Assembly: GCA_933822405.4 (NCBI GenBank)
Contig: CAKOGP040001446.1
Span: 1,369-65,368 of the forward strand
Source of the DNA: Cylindrotheca closterium
Lineage: Eukaryota; Bacillariophyta; Bacillariophyceae; Bacillariales; Bacillariaceae
Reading direction: 5' to 3'
DNA: 64,000 bases
Shown here: positions 40,663 to 50,751 of the stretch, one piece after another
Layout of the letters: the number at the start of each line of letters is the position of its first letter
Position numbering within the stretch: position 1 is the stretch's first letter
Program-made: the position numbers and the translations under genes
Notes under the pieces: model-generated
Seen by the model: only the letters and a program-made list of their open reading frames with translations
What the model was told of the DNA's origin: nothing
The model's database searches: none

Positions 40663-41729
40663 ATGATTCAAAACAGAGCTACAGACGGTGGATCAACGAG
40701 ACTCATCATTGTAGAAAATATGAGTGATGCCATTACTGCAGATGCAAATGCGGCTGCCAATGAGATCATTGTCGATGATGACTTGCAACAGCCCGAGATG
40801 GCACCACAGGATTTAGCCCAACCAGAAATTGATGCTGCTGCTGCCGCAGCAGCTGCCAGTTTGGTTGCAGAACATGCAGCTGGAGAAGAGAAGGATCAGG
40901 ATACTTCTGCATTGATTGCTGAAGCAGTGGCCGCAGCTACAGCCGCCGCCAACGGAGAAGGTAAGGACCCTGTGATTCAATGTGTTTGCAATGCGAACAC
41001 TAGTGCTTGGGACAAGTTTTACGACTCGATTCTTCTAACACCTTCTTTTACTTGTACTTGAATACAAATATAGTTACAGATGCCGATGTCACAGCTGCTG
41101 CATTGGCCGTCAAGACTGACGATGAATCCCAAAACAAGAAGAACGATCAGAGACGCAAGCGCTACCGTGAAAAGAGCGTCGAAGATGACAATGGGGAGAA
41201 GCCAGCCAAGAAGTCCCAGTCTCATGAAGACCAGCTCTCGGCTCGCCGTTTGAAGGATCGTCAAAGATACGCAAACATGACCCCGGAGCAACGTCAAGTT
41301 TACAACTCCAAGCGTCGCGAGCAGTATCATCGGCAGAGTGAGCTTTCTAGACAACGTCGAAGAGAACGTGAACGCACTCGTTACCACTCTCTAGACAATG
41401 ACTCGGCAAAGGAACGAAATGTCGGTCGTGCCAAGTTGGAACGAGAACGTTACCAACGTTTGACCTCTGACGAACTAGAGGCCAAGAACCGCAAGAGACG
41501 CGAGCGGGCTGCCTTGGCGCGTCAAAAGAAAGCAGAAGCAAGATCAGATGCTTCAGCACTGGGGGTCGCTGCAGCTGTGGAAGCTCCCATTCCTGCCGAG
41601 GATGAACTTAAACATGACGATGAATCCAAGGTAGATTCCGGTGATGCCGCTGAAGACGCAGTTGTCGCGGCTGCAACAGAAGTTGCCAAAGAAGTTGTTG
41701 CAGGTGTCGAAGAAGTCGTCTCGATTTAA
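40663..41729 (+). CDS. Basic STPR-like repeat protein, probably nuclear (2 exons)
   Basis: Exons 40663-40960 and 41074-41729 give 317 residues, with a phase 1 intron (GTAAGG ... ATATAG). ATG 40720 is an alternative start in the same frame, 19 codons later. The first 100 residues are Ala- and acid-rich. The middle (about 120-250) is very basic with repeated R-x-K-x-R-x-R-Y blocks: RLKDRQRYANMTPEQRQVYN, SKRREQYHRQSELSRQRRRE, and RERYQRLTSDELEAKNRKRR. The 'R-x-x-x-x-x-TPEQ/TSDE-x-x-x-x-x-x-R-R' pattern resembles the STPR peptide repeat of DNA-binding proteins such as FMBP-1. The end is acidic and Ala/Val-rich. A DNA- or RNA-binding role is inferred from pattern alone. Confidence 0.65.
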
Positions 41730-42621
41730 AAATGCCAAGTCCGTCTTACGGTACGAGGTACGATATGATGAGAGCATGGACAAAAGTTTCACTATGGGAG
41801 GGTTTGGTGGATGTAGAACTTAGTCTGTTTCTGTAATGTTCTCGCTCCTCGCTTGAATGGAGTAATACATTTTGCTTGTGATTATATATACTTTGATATC
41901 TCTTGTGTCTTTTGTTGTAAATAGCTACTATAGTAATAATAGTACGATGACGACTCTTGGTGGACCACCGAACCAGATCTATCGTAATAGTACTACTGCA
42001 GAAAATAGAAAGAACAATGCGACGATGAGAAAGATCCCAAACAAGATAGTATGCGTTATCGAGACACCAGCTCGATACCTGACGACAATGTAATTGAAGG
42101 AGTGAATGGATGAGGTGAACAGTCTACTCGGAGTTAAGTAGCGGTGATATCGGATATCTGAGACTACGACAACCTGGATCTGTCGTTAGCTGCTGAAATG
42201 TATCCTGGCAAGCAAGACTGATACTGGTAGACAGCACTGGAATTTGCCCAGTCCTAGAAGACTTTCTTGTCGATGATCCTTGAACTGGTTCAAATGCGTG
42301 TACTGGCTCGAACCATCACCGGAGGATTGATCAGATCGTAGTGACATGGTGTCGATCTGAGACTGGAATCACAAGCGTCGCTCGGTGGGCTGAACTGGAC
42401 AGCAATGCGAAACCCCTCGTGATTCAATATAAATGCGCTGAAGAATAATACACTTCACTGTACTGGGGAGAATCGACTCGCATCTATGAATACACTCTTC
42501 GACATGATCCATGTCGTGTAAACATAATATCTATGCCAGCACGGTATTCTCCATGTCTTTATTGCTCATGACGCCTCCTCTTTCCACATAGGCTACGGTG
42601 GGACGAGCAAAATGGGGAAAA
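41730..42621. other. Interval between convergent genes, no gene seen
   Basis: About 890 bp with only short frames; the longest on the plus strand near 41947 has about 48 codons from its ATG and no recognisable content. No repeat or RNA gene was recognised. Confidence 0.45.
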
Positions 42622-44255
42622 TCAGAAGCATGATGTCTCTCGCAAACAACTTTCAATTTCAAACGACGTCGTACCTCGATAGTCTTTCATTCGTTGCACC
42701 AATAATGGATCGTTGCTCTGTTTGCCTTCCACTTGGTCCTGCATAACAATTCCCTTGTAAGGAAGTTGTGGTTTTGGTGGCCACTTGGCTCTCAAGGCAA
42801 TGTGCAGTTGCATAGCCGTAAGTAGTTGGGAGGAAACAACAGGCAATGCCGCTTGCATGGCACTAATGTCTTCCAATTCCTTCTGCTTATCTTTGGAACC
42901 ACCTAGTCGACCCTTGTGACCAACGCGTCGGTAATTCTTGTTGGGCAAGTGTAGGACCGTCAGCGCTCCAAAACTTTCCATCGGTAGGAGCTGCTGTACA
43001 TTGCAGTGTCGATTTCCGTACAATTGTTGCGATGACATCCATACGCGCTGGGTTCCCTCGGCCGGTTGGTAGGCTGTAATTGATGGGGAGCAAATGCAAG
43101 AAAATTGAGTACATTCATGTCGCTGGTGCGAGTTATTACTGTCATTGACTCACGCTTTCCTTTCGCAGAAGGTCGATTCTTGATCACGTTGAATTCACAT
43201 CCAGACCTGTCCTTCCATGCTCGAAGTAAGTCTTGCGTGGCTAAGTACATTCCTTGATGATGATTGCTCATGCTATTCAAAAGAGAACGAGTCGGTGATG
43301 TTGAGAGAATCGAAGTGGTGTGGACCAACTGGGCACAAGTACTCACTGAATATATCCCGGCAAGATATCTTCCTGTGGGATAATGTCAACAGACTTGCCA
43401 ATGGGCGGTTGCCAACTATGTTCCCAATACACTCGTGTGACATTCTGAGTTGCATGTCTGGTGCCATCATCAATGATTATGTTGGATGGATAATTGTACT
43501 CGTATCGCACAATACCCACATTGAAATCGGATGCCTTTTCGGGCCCCAGTTTTTCAATCACCCGTCTCGTTTCAAATAGATAGGTTGCTACCGTTCGTGG
43601 TGATACTATAGTCATGGGAATAGCGAGATGTCTTGAGCTTTACGAGAACAAGAGAATATGAAATTGAGACAGAACGCGTTCGAATCGTACCTCTAATGTC
43701 ATCTTCCGTGTAAATGAACAATGAATAATCCTCCAAATTTTCATAGAATAATTCTCGATGAAAGTCCACGAGGTGCAGTCGAGTATCCGGTGATTTCAAG
43801 TGAATATTGATGGTAAATCCAGCCCTGGGACTCGTATTTGCACAATGGAATCGAGTGTTGAGCATGTCAATGTATGCGACTGGCCAAGCAATTGTTGAAT
43901 AAATCACCACATCGACCCAACTTCCAGCAGCACACAAATCAAAGTAGCCATCCAGTACTTCTTCCAGATGAGGTGCTTGAGAGAAATCATAGGCAACTAT
44001 TGCAACCAATATCCGTGCTCCATCTAGAATGGAGGCTTCTTGCGCCGTGGTCGTTGCGGTTGGCAAGGAGAACGGTGCAACTGATGGGTGTTGATTATTC
44101 CTGGACACCTCATGTGAGTTGTCACTGTGTTCTTGGAAGATTAGAACGTTCAGAATGACATAAGCTGTAAGGACAGAGCTAATCAGGACTAGAAAGATAT
44201 CTTTTAAGTTAAAGCATCTTGGTCCCGGCCTTATTGATGAGCTGTTCACCCGCAT
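42622..44255 (-). CDS. Type II membrane glycosyltransferase-like protein, intron-containing copy (4 exons)
   Basis: Exons 44255-43691, 43605-43347, 43272-43154 and 43073-42622 give 464 residues. All borders are GT-AG and were placed by alignment with the intronless paralog at 44423. A short basic N-terminus and a hydrophobic span near 18-40 (IFLVLISSVLTAYVILNVLIF) indicate type II topology in the Golgi or ER. The luminal part carries RILVAIVAYDFSQAPHLEEVLDG, YTEDDIR (a candidate metal- or sugar-nucleotide-binding acidic motif), ASDFNVGIVRYEYNYPSN and HMSNHHQGMYLATQDLLRAWKDR. I call it glycosyltransferase-like from topology and the acidic motif only. The C-terminal 100 residues differ from the paralog by an insertion (KGRLGGSKDKQKELEDISAM). 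It lies head to head with that paralog. Confidence 0.75.
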
Positions 44256-44422
44256 CGTCAGGCAGGATGTGTCATTTTGATTTGAATTTGGAAAGTTGAG
44301 GACTGTTGATTAGATTGACCAATCTGACCTTTATCGACTAGTCTGACTACATCAAAACTCATTCAAAACCAAATTCAACAATCCTGTCATATTATACTGG
44401 GTGTATTCATCATTGCTCAACA
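44256..44422. promoter_or_regulatory. Bidirectional promoter of the head-to-head paralog pair
   Basis: Only 167 bp separate the two start codons, so the pair must share or abut promoters. The interval contains repeated CTAGTCTGAC/CCAATCTGACC-type steps around 44318-44348. No TATA box is clear. Confidence 0.55.
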
Positions 44423-45853
44423 ATGCGACCGAGACGATCAAGACAATACCCAAATAATGACCAGTATAGCAGCAAACGAGCCGTATCTCGAATAGTTATA
44501 GTGGTATCCTTCCTTTGTGGCTGCGTGATATCGGCATCGGTTTCTCTCTTTCTGATATTGCACTATGAAAAACACAGTCCACGGTCCACGTTTTCATCAC
44601 CATCATCATCAGCCAATGATTATGCTTCAACCAACCAACAACAGCAGCAACAGCCATCAAGAGAACTTCAGAAATTATCACAAATGTCTTCTGGATCTTC
44701 TCTGCAGGGACTGCGCATATTAATCGCAATCGCAGCGTTTGACTTTTCACAACTCCCACATTTGGAAGAAGTGCTGGATTCCTATCAGGATCTTTGTGTC
44801 ACAGGTGCCACTCAAGTGGATGTCCTGATTCACGCGACGGTCGCGTATCCAGTGGCTCTGATTGATTTGCTGAATAGTCGATTACTCCCATCCTGTCAAG
44901 GAATCTTTTCCCTGAAAATCATTCTCAAGGCACCATCCTTACGACTGCATTTGGTGGATTGTCATCGAGAAATATTCTATCAAAAGATTGACGACTATGA
45001 TATCTTTATTTACACGGAAGATGATATTCGGGTGACACCCATCACAGTGGCAGCCTATTGGGAAGAAACAACTCGACTCCGCAAAATGCTGGGAGACGAA
45101 CGATCGTCTGATTTTAATGTGGGGATTGTCCGCTACGAATACAACTTTCCGTCAAATGTTGTCATTGATGACAAAACAAGACATGCGACTCAGAATGTCA
45201 CCCGTGTCTACTGGGAACATAGTAAGAATGCCTTTGATCCTTTTCCAGAAGCTGTTGATGCAGTGCCTCAGGAGGAGCTAAAGGAGACGCATGTACACAT
45301 GGACAATCATCACCAAGGCATGTTTCTGGCGACAAGTTTTCTATTAAAGGCCTGGAAGGATCGAAAGGGGTGTGAGTTTGACAAGGTGCGCGATCGACCA
45401 GGATTCAAGAATCGGCCTTCTCAGCCTTCGGAAGGTACCCAACGTGTCTGGATGAGCAGTCAGATGTTGTACGGCAAACGGCATTGCCGTGTACAGCAAG
45501 TCGTTCCAATGGATTCCTTTGGAACGCTTACTGTTCTACATTTACCCAACAAGAACTATCGAAGAGTAGGTCATTTTCGCAACCGGACGTTTTCGGATGG
45601 AACCGAGGTATTCGACCAAGGGACTCCAGGAAAGTTGTTGACGGCTATGAAGTTGCATCTGGATATGAGAAAGAAGTATCCAAAGAAACCAAGCCAGAAC
45701 TATAAGGGTATTATAATGGAGGACGATGTACATCCTGCCCAACAACGCAGCCCGCTGCTAGACAACCGAATGTCATGGTATCGAAACTATGTTGGACGAG
45801 GAGGCGTTTTAATAGATACTGATTGGAACGACCTCGACTTGACAGAACGATAA
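44423..45853 (+). CDS. Type II membrane glycosyltransferase-like protein, intronless copy
   Basis: 476 residues in one open frame, paralog of the gene on the other side of the 167-bp interval. Basic N-terminus, hydrophobic span near 22-47 (IVIVVSFLCGCVISASVSLF), then a Ser/Gln-rich stem with a run of six Gln. The luminal core keeps RILIAIAAFDFSQLPHLEEV, FIYTEDDIRV at 195-204, SSDFNVGIVRYEYNFPSNVV, TQNVTRVYWEHS, HMDNHHQGMFLATSF and FGTLTVLHLPNKNYRRVGHF. The end is SPLLDNRMSWYRNYVGRGG ... DLDLTER. It has none of the three introns of its paralog. A 3' fragment of this gene type lies at 48229-48405. Enzyme function is inferred. Confidence 0.78.
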   Translation: MRPRRSRQYPNNDQYSSKRAVSRIVIVVSFLCGCVISASVSLFLILHYEKHSPRSTFSSPSSSANDYASTNQQQQQQPSRELQKLSQMSSGSSLQGLRILIAIAAFDFSQLPHLEEVLDSYQDLCVTGATQVDVLIHATVAYPVALIDLLNSRLLPSCQGIFSLKIILKAPSLRLHLVDCHREIFYQKIDDYDIFIYTEDDIRVTPITVAAYWEETTRLRKMLGDERSSDFNVGIVRYEYNFPSNVVIDDKTRHATQNVTRVYWEHSKNAFDPFPEAVDAVPQEELKETHVHMDNHHQGMFLATSFLLKAWKDRKGCEFDKVRDRPGFKNRPSQPSEGTQRVWMSSQMLYGKRHCRVQQVVPMDSFGTLTVLHLPNKNYRRVGHFRNRTFSDGTEVFDQGTPGKLLTAMKLHLDMRKKYPKKPSQNYKGIIMEDDVHPAQQRSPLLDNRMSWYRNYVGRGGVLIDTDWNDLDLTER

Positions 45854-46069
45854 TATATATTGTACAGAAAGTATAGGACTTAAAGCGAAATAAGACGAGC
45901 CAGAAACAGCCAAGTGCTCTGGATTTGTAATGCTATCATACAGTACAGTACTACGATATGTCTCTCTTTCCACTTGACTTCCAACACCCAATTCCCAACA
46001 CCAATCTGCAAAATGTTTATCAGCAGGATGAGATAAAAGACGATTTTAGTCATGAAACAAGTCTCCATA

Positions 46070-47524
46070 CTATTGGGATTCTAGTTCGATTCCGATTTCA
46101 TCTGGCTTTGTTGCCTTGGATCTATACTCATAGACGCACATCCCCAAGCCCTCTGACGTAAAGCATGCCTTGACATTGTTTTGTATAAAAAAGAATATCG
46201 GCCTTCCATTTTCACCAAGTTTTGGTTTCAAACCATCGGTTATCACTTTCTCGTACAGTCTCTTTCGGGCATCTGCTATATCAGTATCTTGTGGATTACC
46301 ACCGTAATTTATTGTAGCAATTTTTCGTCGTTGATGAAACTCATATTTGCACTGTGGATCACACATCAAATCGGTCTCCTTATCGGTGCCTGCGAGAGGT
46401 AGCTCTGTATTTTTCAGAAACTCGGCTGCAAGAGGAATCGTCCATTTAAATTGCAGTTGGTCGTCCCCAGGAATAATCTGCACTTCCACGGGGGAAGTTG
46501 GAACGTATCGCTGCCTATTGGGTCCCATGGTCTTGATAATACAGGAAAAGGCATGGTTTGGCACCGTTTCGGCATTGTAATCCTCGCGAGTCCCAGTTTC
46601 CACCATACTAGGAGAAGTGACAAGTCGAGGAGGAATCTCGTACACCTGGTATCCCCATTTCCTTTGAAACCGAAGTTTCGGTGTGCATTCAGCAGAAGGC
46701 GTCATTCCAATATGGTAAAAATCCCAAAACCGAGGTTTGATCTGGGAGGAGACAAGGCCTACTAAATCTGCGTCATCCATCAATTTGTCCGTCTGCTGAA
46801 AGATCATATTATTCCCATCCAATTTGCAAACTGAAGTCCCCACCAAATGAACTCTGGGAGACCACAAAGCTGGCCACACAACTGACAGCTCCCATTGAAA
46901 CTCTAGTGTATTATCGTTCAACTGCTTTCCAGAAACAATGGCCAAATCAACATTCTTGTAGAAATCCAAAGCGTCCTCCAACTCGGCAAAAGGTGACGTC
47001 CTCCCCTTTCGCATTGGACTTTCCCATATCATATCAGTCGCAAAGCCGTATTCAACATTCGGTGCATTCGCCTTTTCGTAAAGGATGTTGTTTATTTGAC
47101 TTTGCAAGCTGTGCGCAAGTTTTGCAGATAGAAGAGAATCAAACATTAAGCTTGGTGTCGAAGGATCAACAAAGAAACGATTGAAGGACGCATCGGTGTC
47201 GATAGCTGCGGAATCTTCTTCTGCTTGCACATAAAATTCGTCTTTCTCTTTATTACCACCAAAAAACTCTGCACCGACGATTCCAGCCGGAGTCTCTCCC
47301 GTCACTTCCAGGGTCTCACTTTGTTTCTTTGCCATCAACACATTCCCTCCAGCAATACTGTGCCGAAGATGACTTTCGGGGGCCAGAAGAAAGCCGATAG
47401 AGTCATCAAAGTGATACAAGACCAGTAAAAAAGTCAGCCTGATCATGCTTCGTCGCTTTGTGGTTGCTTTTATGAAGAGGTGAGTTTTGACAGGTGGAAG
47501 ATGGAAGACTCGGCTACTTGTCAT
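46070..47524 (-). CDS. SOUL-like heme-binding-family protein with N-terminal DUF2358-like domain, probably plastid-targeted
   Basis: 484 residues from ATG 47524, or 458 from ATG 47446. The second start puts a hydrophobic signal-like stretch first (MIRLTFLLVLYHF ... SIGFLLAP), which fits a diatom bipartite plastid signal with the F after the cleavage point, so I favour it. The middle (about 115-260) resembles the NTF2-like DUF2358 fold (LEDALDFYKNVDLAI ... FQWELSVVWPALWSPRV ... DADLVGLVSSQIKPRFWDF). The C-terminal 190 residues resemble the SOUL/HBP family (YQVYEIPPRLV, TSPVEVQIIPGDD, RKIATINYGGNP). This domain pair is known from plant chloroplast heme-binding proteins. The call is from pattern and not from a search. 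Confidence 0.6.
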   Translation of the reverse strand: MTSSRVFHLPPVKTHLFIKATTKRRSMIRLTFLLVLYHFDDSIGFLLAPESHLRHSIAGGNVLMAKKQSETLEVTGETPAGIVGAEFFGGNKEKDEFYVQAEEDSAAIDTDASFNRFFVDPSTPSLMFDSLLSAKLAHSLQSQINNILYEKANAPNVEYGFATDMIWESPMRKGRTSPFAELEDALDFYKNVDLAIVSGKQLNDNTLEFQWELSVVWPALWSPRVHLVGTSVCKLDGNNMIFQQTDKLMDDADLVGLVSSQIKPRFWDFYHIGMTPSAECTPKLRFQRKWGYQVYEIPPRLVTSPSMVETGTREDYNAETVPNHAFSCIIKTMGPNRQRYVPTSPVEVQIIPGDDQLQFKWTIPLAAEFLKNTELPLAGTDKETDLMCDPQCKYEFHQRRKIATINYGGNPQDTDIADARKRLYEKVITDGLKPKLGENGRPIFFFIQNNVKACFTSEGLGMCVYEYRSKATKPDEIGIELESQ

Positions 47525-47876
47525 CGAACGAAGAATGAATGAATCATTGGATTCATGACGACGGTCGGACGATCGCTAGATATCGGAGACTGGTTGAGGT
47601 CCTTTGGGTCGAATGCTTCGCGAACATCAATGCATGCACCAAATGGATGACGTCATAGATCGGTCCTCAAAGTTTGAGTCACGATCTTTTTGGCACAAAT
47701 GGTACATAAAATTTACGTGCGAATGAATCTTGGATCGCGACAGAATTCACGAAAATTCGTGTGTATTCTTATTTCCTCAGTTCAACATCATCGTCATTTC
47801 CTTTCAGGAGCGTCTGTTTCTTTTGCTTCACCTTCATAGTCTTCCATCAATAGCGAAATTAAGAACACAACTCACC
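47525..47876. promoter_or_regulatory. Divergent promoter with TGACGTCA (CRE-type) site
   Basis: This interval lies between the outward-facing SOUL-like gene and the first KNVNIT gene. It contains a perfect TGACGTCA palindrome at 47648-47655. TGACGT elements are known in diatoms as cAMP/CO2-responsive sites; use here is inferred. The 3' part (TTGGATC..ACAGAATTCAC ... CATCAATAGCGAA) is repeated before the second KNVNIT gene. Confidence 0.5.
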
Positions 47877-48206
47877 ATGGCAGAGCTAATGTTCGGGATG
47901 GGCATGACCAAAAAGAAAAAGGCTGACAATGCTTACGTCAAGGAGACAAAGGAAGCTCTGAAGAATGTCAACATCACGGAAACTGTCGAAACCAATGAAC
48001 TCAAGAACCTACACAAGAGAACGCAGGCTGAGAAGGAAGCGGAACGAGAAACTAAGGCTACACTTAAGAATGTTAACGTTACAGAATCTGTTGAAGGACA
48101 AGTCCGCAAAGAACAAAACAAGATGGAAAAGGACTGGAAGGAAGCTGGAAGGCAACAAAAGAAAGACAACAACAATTTCGACATGGCCCGCGCACTCTTC
48201 AACTAG
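47877..48206 (+). CDS. Small basic KNVNIT protein, long copy (109 aa)
   Basis: 109 residues; ATG in CTCACCATGG. It begins MAELMFGMGMTKKKKADNAY and ends NFDMARALFN, as does the neighbour at 48766. Compared with that 74-residue paralog it has one extra internal unit: KETKEALKNVNITETVE is repeated as RETKATLKNVNVTESVE, so 35 residues were gained by in-frame tandem duplication. The protein is highly charged, probably helical, with no span or signal peptide. The family is not recognised. Confidence 0.75.
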   Translation: MAELMFGMGMTKKKKADNAYVKETKEALKNVNITETVETNELKNLHKRTQAEKEAERETKATLKNVNVTESVEGQVRKEQNKMEKDWKEAGRQQKKDNNNFDMARALFN

Positions 48207-48228
48207 CAACCTTTTTTATCCTGAGAAA

Positions 48229-48405
48229 ACACAGTCCGCTGCTAGAGAAGCGAATGGCATGGTTTCGAACCTATGCTGAACGGAGAGGTATTTCGATAGA
48301 CCGTGATTCTTCTAACGACATCGACTTCGCAGCAAAACGAAAATATAAATTGTTTGTACAGTATGATAGGACTACTACTAATGATACAGTAAAGCGAAAC
48401 AAGAC
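48229..48405 (+). pseudogene. 3' fragment of the glycosyltransferase-like gene
   Basis: Translated, it gives SPLLEKRMAWFRTYAERRG then ISIDRDSSNDIDF, which aligns with the end of the gene at 44423 (SPLLDNRMSWYRNYVGRGG, VLIDTDWNDLDL). Past the stop of that gene the 3' flanks still match (TTGTACAG ... AGTATAGGACT; AAAGCGAAA-AAGAC). The original stop is lost and nothing upstream of 48229 matches. It sits between the two KNVNIT genes, directly after the first one. Confidence 0.75.
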
Positions 48406-48765
48406 TTTTCCTCTACTGTCAGTCAGCCACAAGGGCTCAGGATCTGAATTACGCTATGCAACATACTTCTCTGGCAATCGAAAAAGGGGACCGCATAGGT
48501 ACCATCGTACTGTGGTTGGTAGGCCAAAAAATGGAATGACGTTCCGCCAAAAAAATTGAGTCACGATGATCCCTTTTCTGGTACCGTACTACAGTACACT
48601 TGCCGTACACGTGTACATCACTTACATATATGTAGGAAAATGAATCAATCTTGGATGAGACAGTTCACAGAAATTCGTATGTGTTCTTTCCTCGAGTCAT
48701 TATCGTCATTTCCTGCAATCCTCATCTTCATCCATCAATAGCGAATTAAAAAGACACAAGTCACC

Positions 48766-48990
48766 ATGGCAGAGCTAATGTTCGGAATGGGCATGACCAA
48801 GAAGAAGAAGGCCGACAACGCCTACGTCAAAGAGACCAAGGATGCCCTCAAGAATGTTAACATTACAGAATCAGTCGAAGCTCAAGTCCGGAAGGAACAA
48901 CACAAGATGGAAAAGGACTGGAAGGAAGCTGGAAAGAAACAAATTGAGGAAAACAAAAATTTCGACATGGCTCGGGCACTTTTCAACTAG
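48766..48990 (+). CDS. Small basic KNVNIT protein, short copy (74 aa)
   Basis: 74 residues, same start and end as the long copy at 47877 and the same ATG context (GTCACCATGG). It carries one KETKDALKNVNITESVE unit followed by AQVRKEQHKMEKDWKEAGKK. The 5' flanks of the two copies also match over about 130 bp, including CATCAATAGCGAA just before the start, so the promoter was duplicated with the gene. It probably represents the ancestral single-unit form. Function is unknown. Confidence 0.75.
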   Translation: MAELMFGMGMTKKKKADNAYVKETKDALKNVNITESVEAQVRKEQHKMEKDWKEAGKKQIEENKNFDMARALFN

Positions 48991-49496
48991 AAAGCAGTTT
49001 GTAAAGGGTGATATCTCTCATATTCTAAATTGCTATTATTCGAAGCAAAAACATTCATGCAAATTCTTTGTTGTCATCCATTGATTGAATGAGTTCGTAC
49101 CGTTTGGAATTACGCTTTTTCGCTGAGAAAGTGGTCGCGCGCGGGATGAAAAATTGCTCCGAAAGTCGCGTGATACCGCGATATTCCGAACACAACAATA
49201 TCATCTGCTTCCGGATTGCGAAATGGGCGAGGAACGAATTGATCATGGTCTTTGCGATTGGCGGAAGCAACAAAGTACAGAGGATGTCGTTTTCACTTTG
49301 TGTCAACGTGCTACCAACACGGTCGATAGCTCTTTCGATCGGACGAGCCACATGATGATGATGATGATGACAGGTGACATAGAAATGACGACCGTGTAGT
49401 GTTTCGCTCGCCATCACTATGACCTCCATCCTTGCATCAATGAACAACAAAAGTTGGCTTCATAGTACGGCGACTGTTGCAAATATCTGATCCATC
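48991..49496. other. Intergenic interval with an ATG/CAT microsatellite
   Basis: A (ATG)n run at 49350-49368 creates an artificial His run in an open frame on the minus strand. No gene is supported. Confidence 0.45.
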
Positions 49497-50330
49497 ATGA
49501 CCTACTACTATTCACACGCCAGCTTGAACTACTCCATTCTGAACATCATCATTCGGTGGTGTATTTTCTACTGCGTCTGGAACCTATGGACATTGCCCCG
49601 ACTGGAATCCCATGAACACATTGATGTATCCATGAGGGTACCAGGAAATAGTACAATCTTGCAGGAGTCACTTCCGGTTCATATGATCAACGGTCGCAGA
49701 ACAGTGTTAATCTCGGGTCTGTTACGACAGACCTTTAGCACAGCGAAAGCAGATGGAATGGAAAGCATTGCTCATAGTGCAACCAAACCAACCGCGCTAG
49801 CAATCCCCGACTCAAGAATGCAGTCTAGGAAAGAACCACGAGAAGGGCCCAAGAGTCAACATAATAAAAAACCACGTAAGCGAAAAAGTGTAGCAACAAA
49901 GCATCGCATCCCTGGAAGATACCAGACATCTAATATGGAAATCAAAACACAAGGACACGCAGCAATAAATTCCAAGGCCGCCACGTACCAAGCAAAACCA
50001 AGACAATCTCATTCCAAGACTAAGCCTGTTGCGCGGAGATTACGGAATGCCTCTCTTCAGAGTAGTCTTGGAGTCTCTGCTCCAATCCGCCAACAACAAC
50101 AACAACAACCTCAGCAAAGAAGTATCTTCGTGTTATTAGCATTCAGTTGCGCTCTTGTTGGAGGTGGGATGTTTGGTCTAAGAGCCCTAAAGCGCCTGGA
50201 AAATTGGGAAATTCAGTCGCAAGAGGAGAGCTTGGCCTATGATTTTGCATTTACGACCAAGCGTGACTCAAACTATGGATCTTTCGAACCCCAGATTTGG
50301 GAGGGTGATCTGAACAAGTTTGATGTTTGA
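49497..50330 (+). CDS. Hypothetical two-span protein with basic middle region (277 aa)
   Basis: 277 residues, single exon. A hydrophobic stretch near 10-33 (YSILNIIIRWCIFYCVWNLW) follows a short polar start. The middle (90-210) is very basic, with many Lys, Arg, Ser and Gln (SQHNKKPRKRKSVATKHR; a Gln run at 202-209). A second span lies near 213-233 (SIFVLLAFSCALVGGGMFGL). The acidic tail of about 40 residues ends WEGDLNKFDV. No family is recognised. The first ATG of the frame is used. Confidence 0.55.
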   Translation: MTYYYSHASLNYSILNIIIRWCIFYCVWNLWTLPRLESHEHIDVSMRVPGNSTILQESLPVHMINGRRTVLISGLLRQTFSTAKADGMESIAHSATKPTALAIPDSRMQSRKEPREGPKSQHNKKPRKRKSVATKHRIPGRYQTSNMEIKTQGHAAINSKAATYQAKPRQSHSKTKPVARRLRNASLQSSLGVSAPIRQQQQQQPQQRSIFVLLAFSCALVGGGMFGLRALKRLENWEIQSQEESLAYDFAFTTKRDSNYGSFEPQIWEGDLNKFDV

Positions 50331-50751
50331 CAACATGATAAGTGAATTTGTAAAGAAGGCATTATAACTTTGAAATTTTAGACTACTAGACAGTTTTTTA
50401 GATCGATGTCAAACGTAAAGTGTACAATCGATACGAAGACCTCGTAACAGGTGAGACTGCGGATTTTTGAAACGTTTCGAATCGCGACTATACCTGTTGG
50501 CATGAATAAGCCACCTGCTATTGTCTCTCTTCTGTTGTGTAGGCTAATAGTAGTCCAGTATCAATCATCAACGCGCGGAGAGCCACTGGGATTTGAGTGG
50601 GCTTAAGAGTTTGTATATGATTCTTCTTGACAAATAAGAAATGGCAGGCAAGGGCTGAGCGACCCATAGGTGATGGCAATGCCTGCTGTTTCCCAATAAG
50701 AAACTTGAAAACAGCCGTCTTGTTTTCAAGTTAGACTCCCATACATAGTAT
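50331..50751. other. Interval between convergent genes, no gene seen
   Basis: 3' flanks only. GAAACTTGAAAACAGCCGTCTTGTTTTCAAGTT-type bases near 50700-50733 form a short inverted repeat (CTTGAAAACA / TGTTTTCAAG) with a 7-base loop region. Confidence 0.45.

Noticed and set aside
41947..42093. Short frame (about 48 codons) after the basic repeat protein gene
   Set aside because: No paralog, domain or start support; Asn/Thr-rich sequence in the likely 3' flank.
42622..43073. Apparent frameshift in exon 4 of the intron-containing glycosyltransferase-like gene
   Set aside because: A first reading dropped two bases. Reading bases 43041-43050 carefully gives CAGCGCGTATGG, which restores TQRVWMSSQ in frame with the phase 1 intron, so the gene is intact.
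49055..49450. 131-codon minus-strand frame with six consecutive His
   Set aside because: The His run comes from an (ATG)n microsatellite on the plus strand. No domain, paralog or promoter support.
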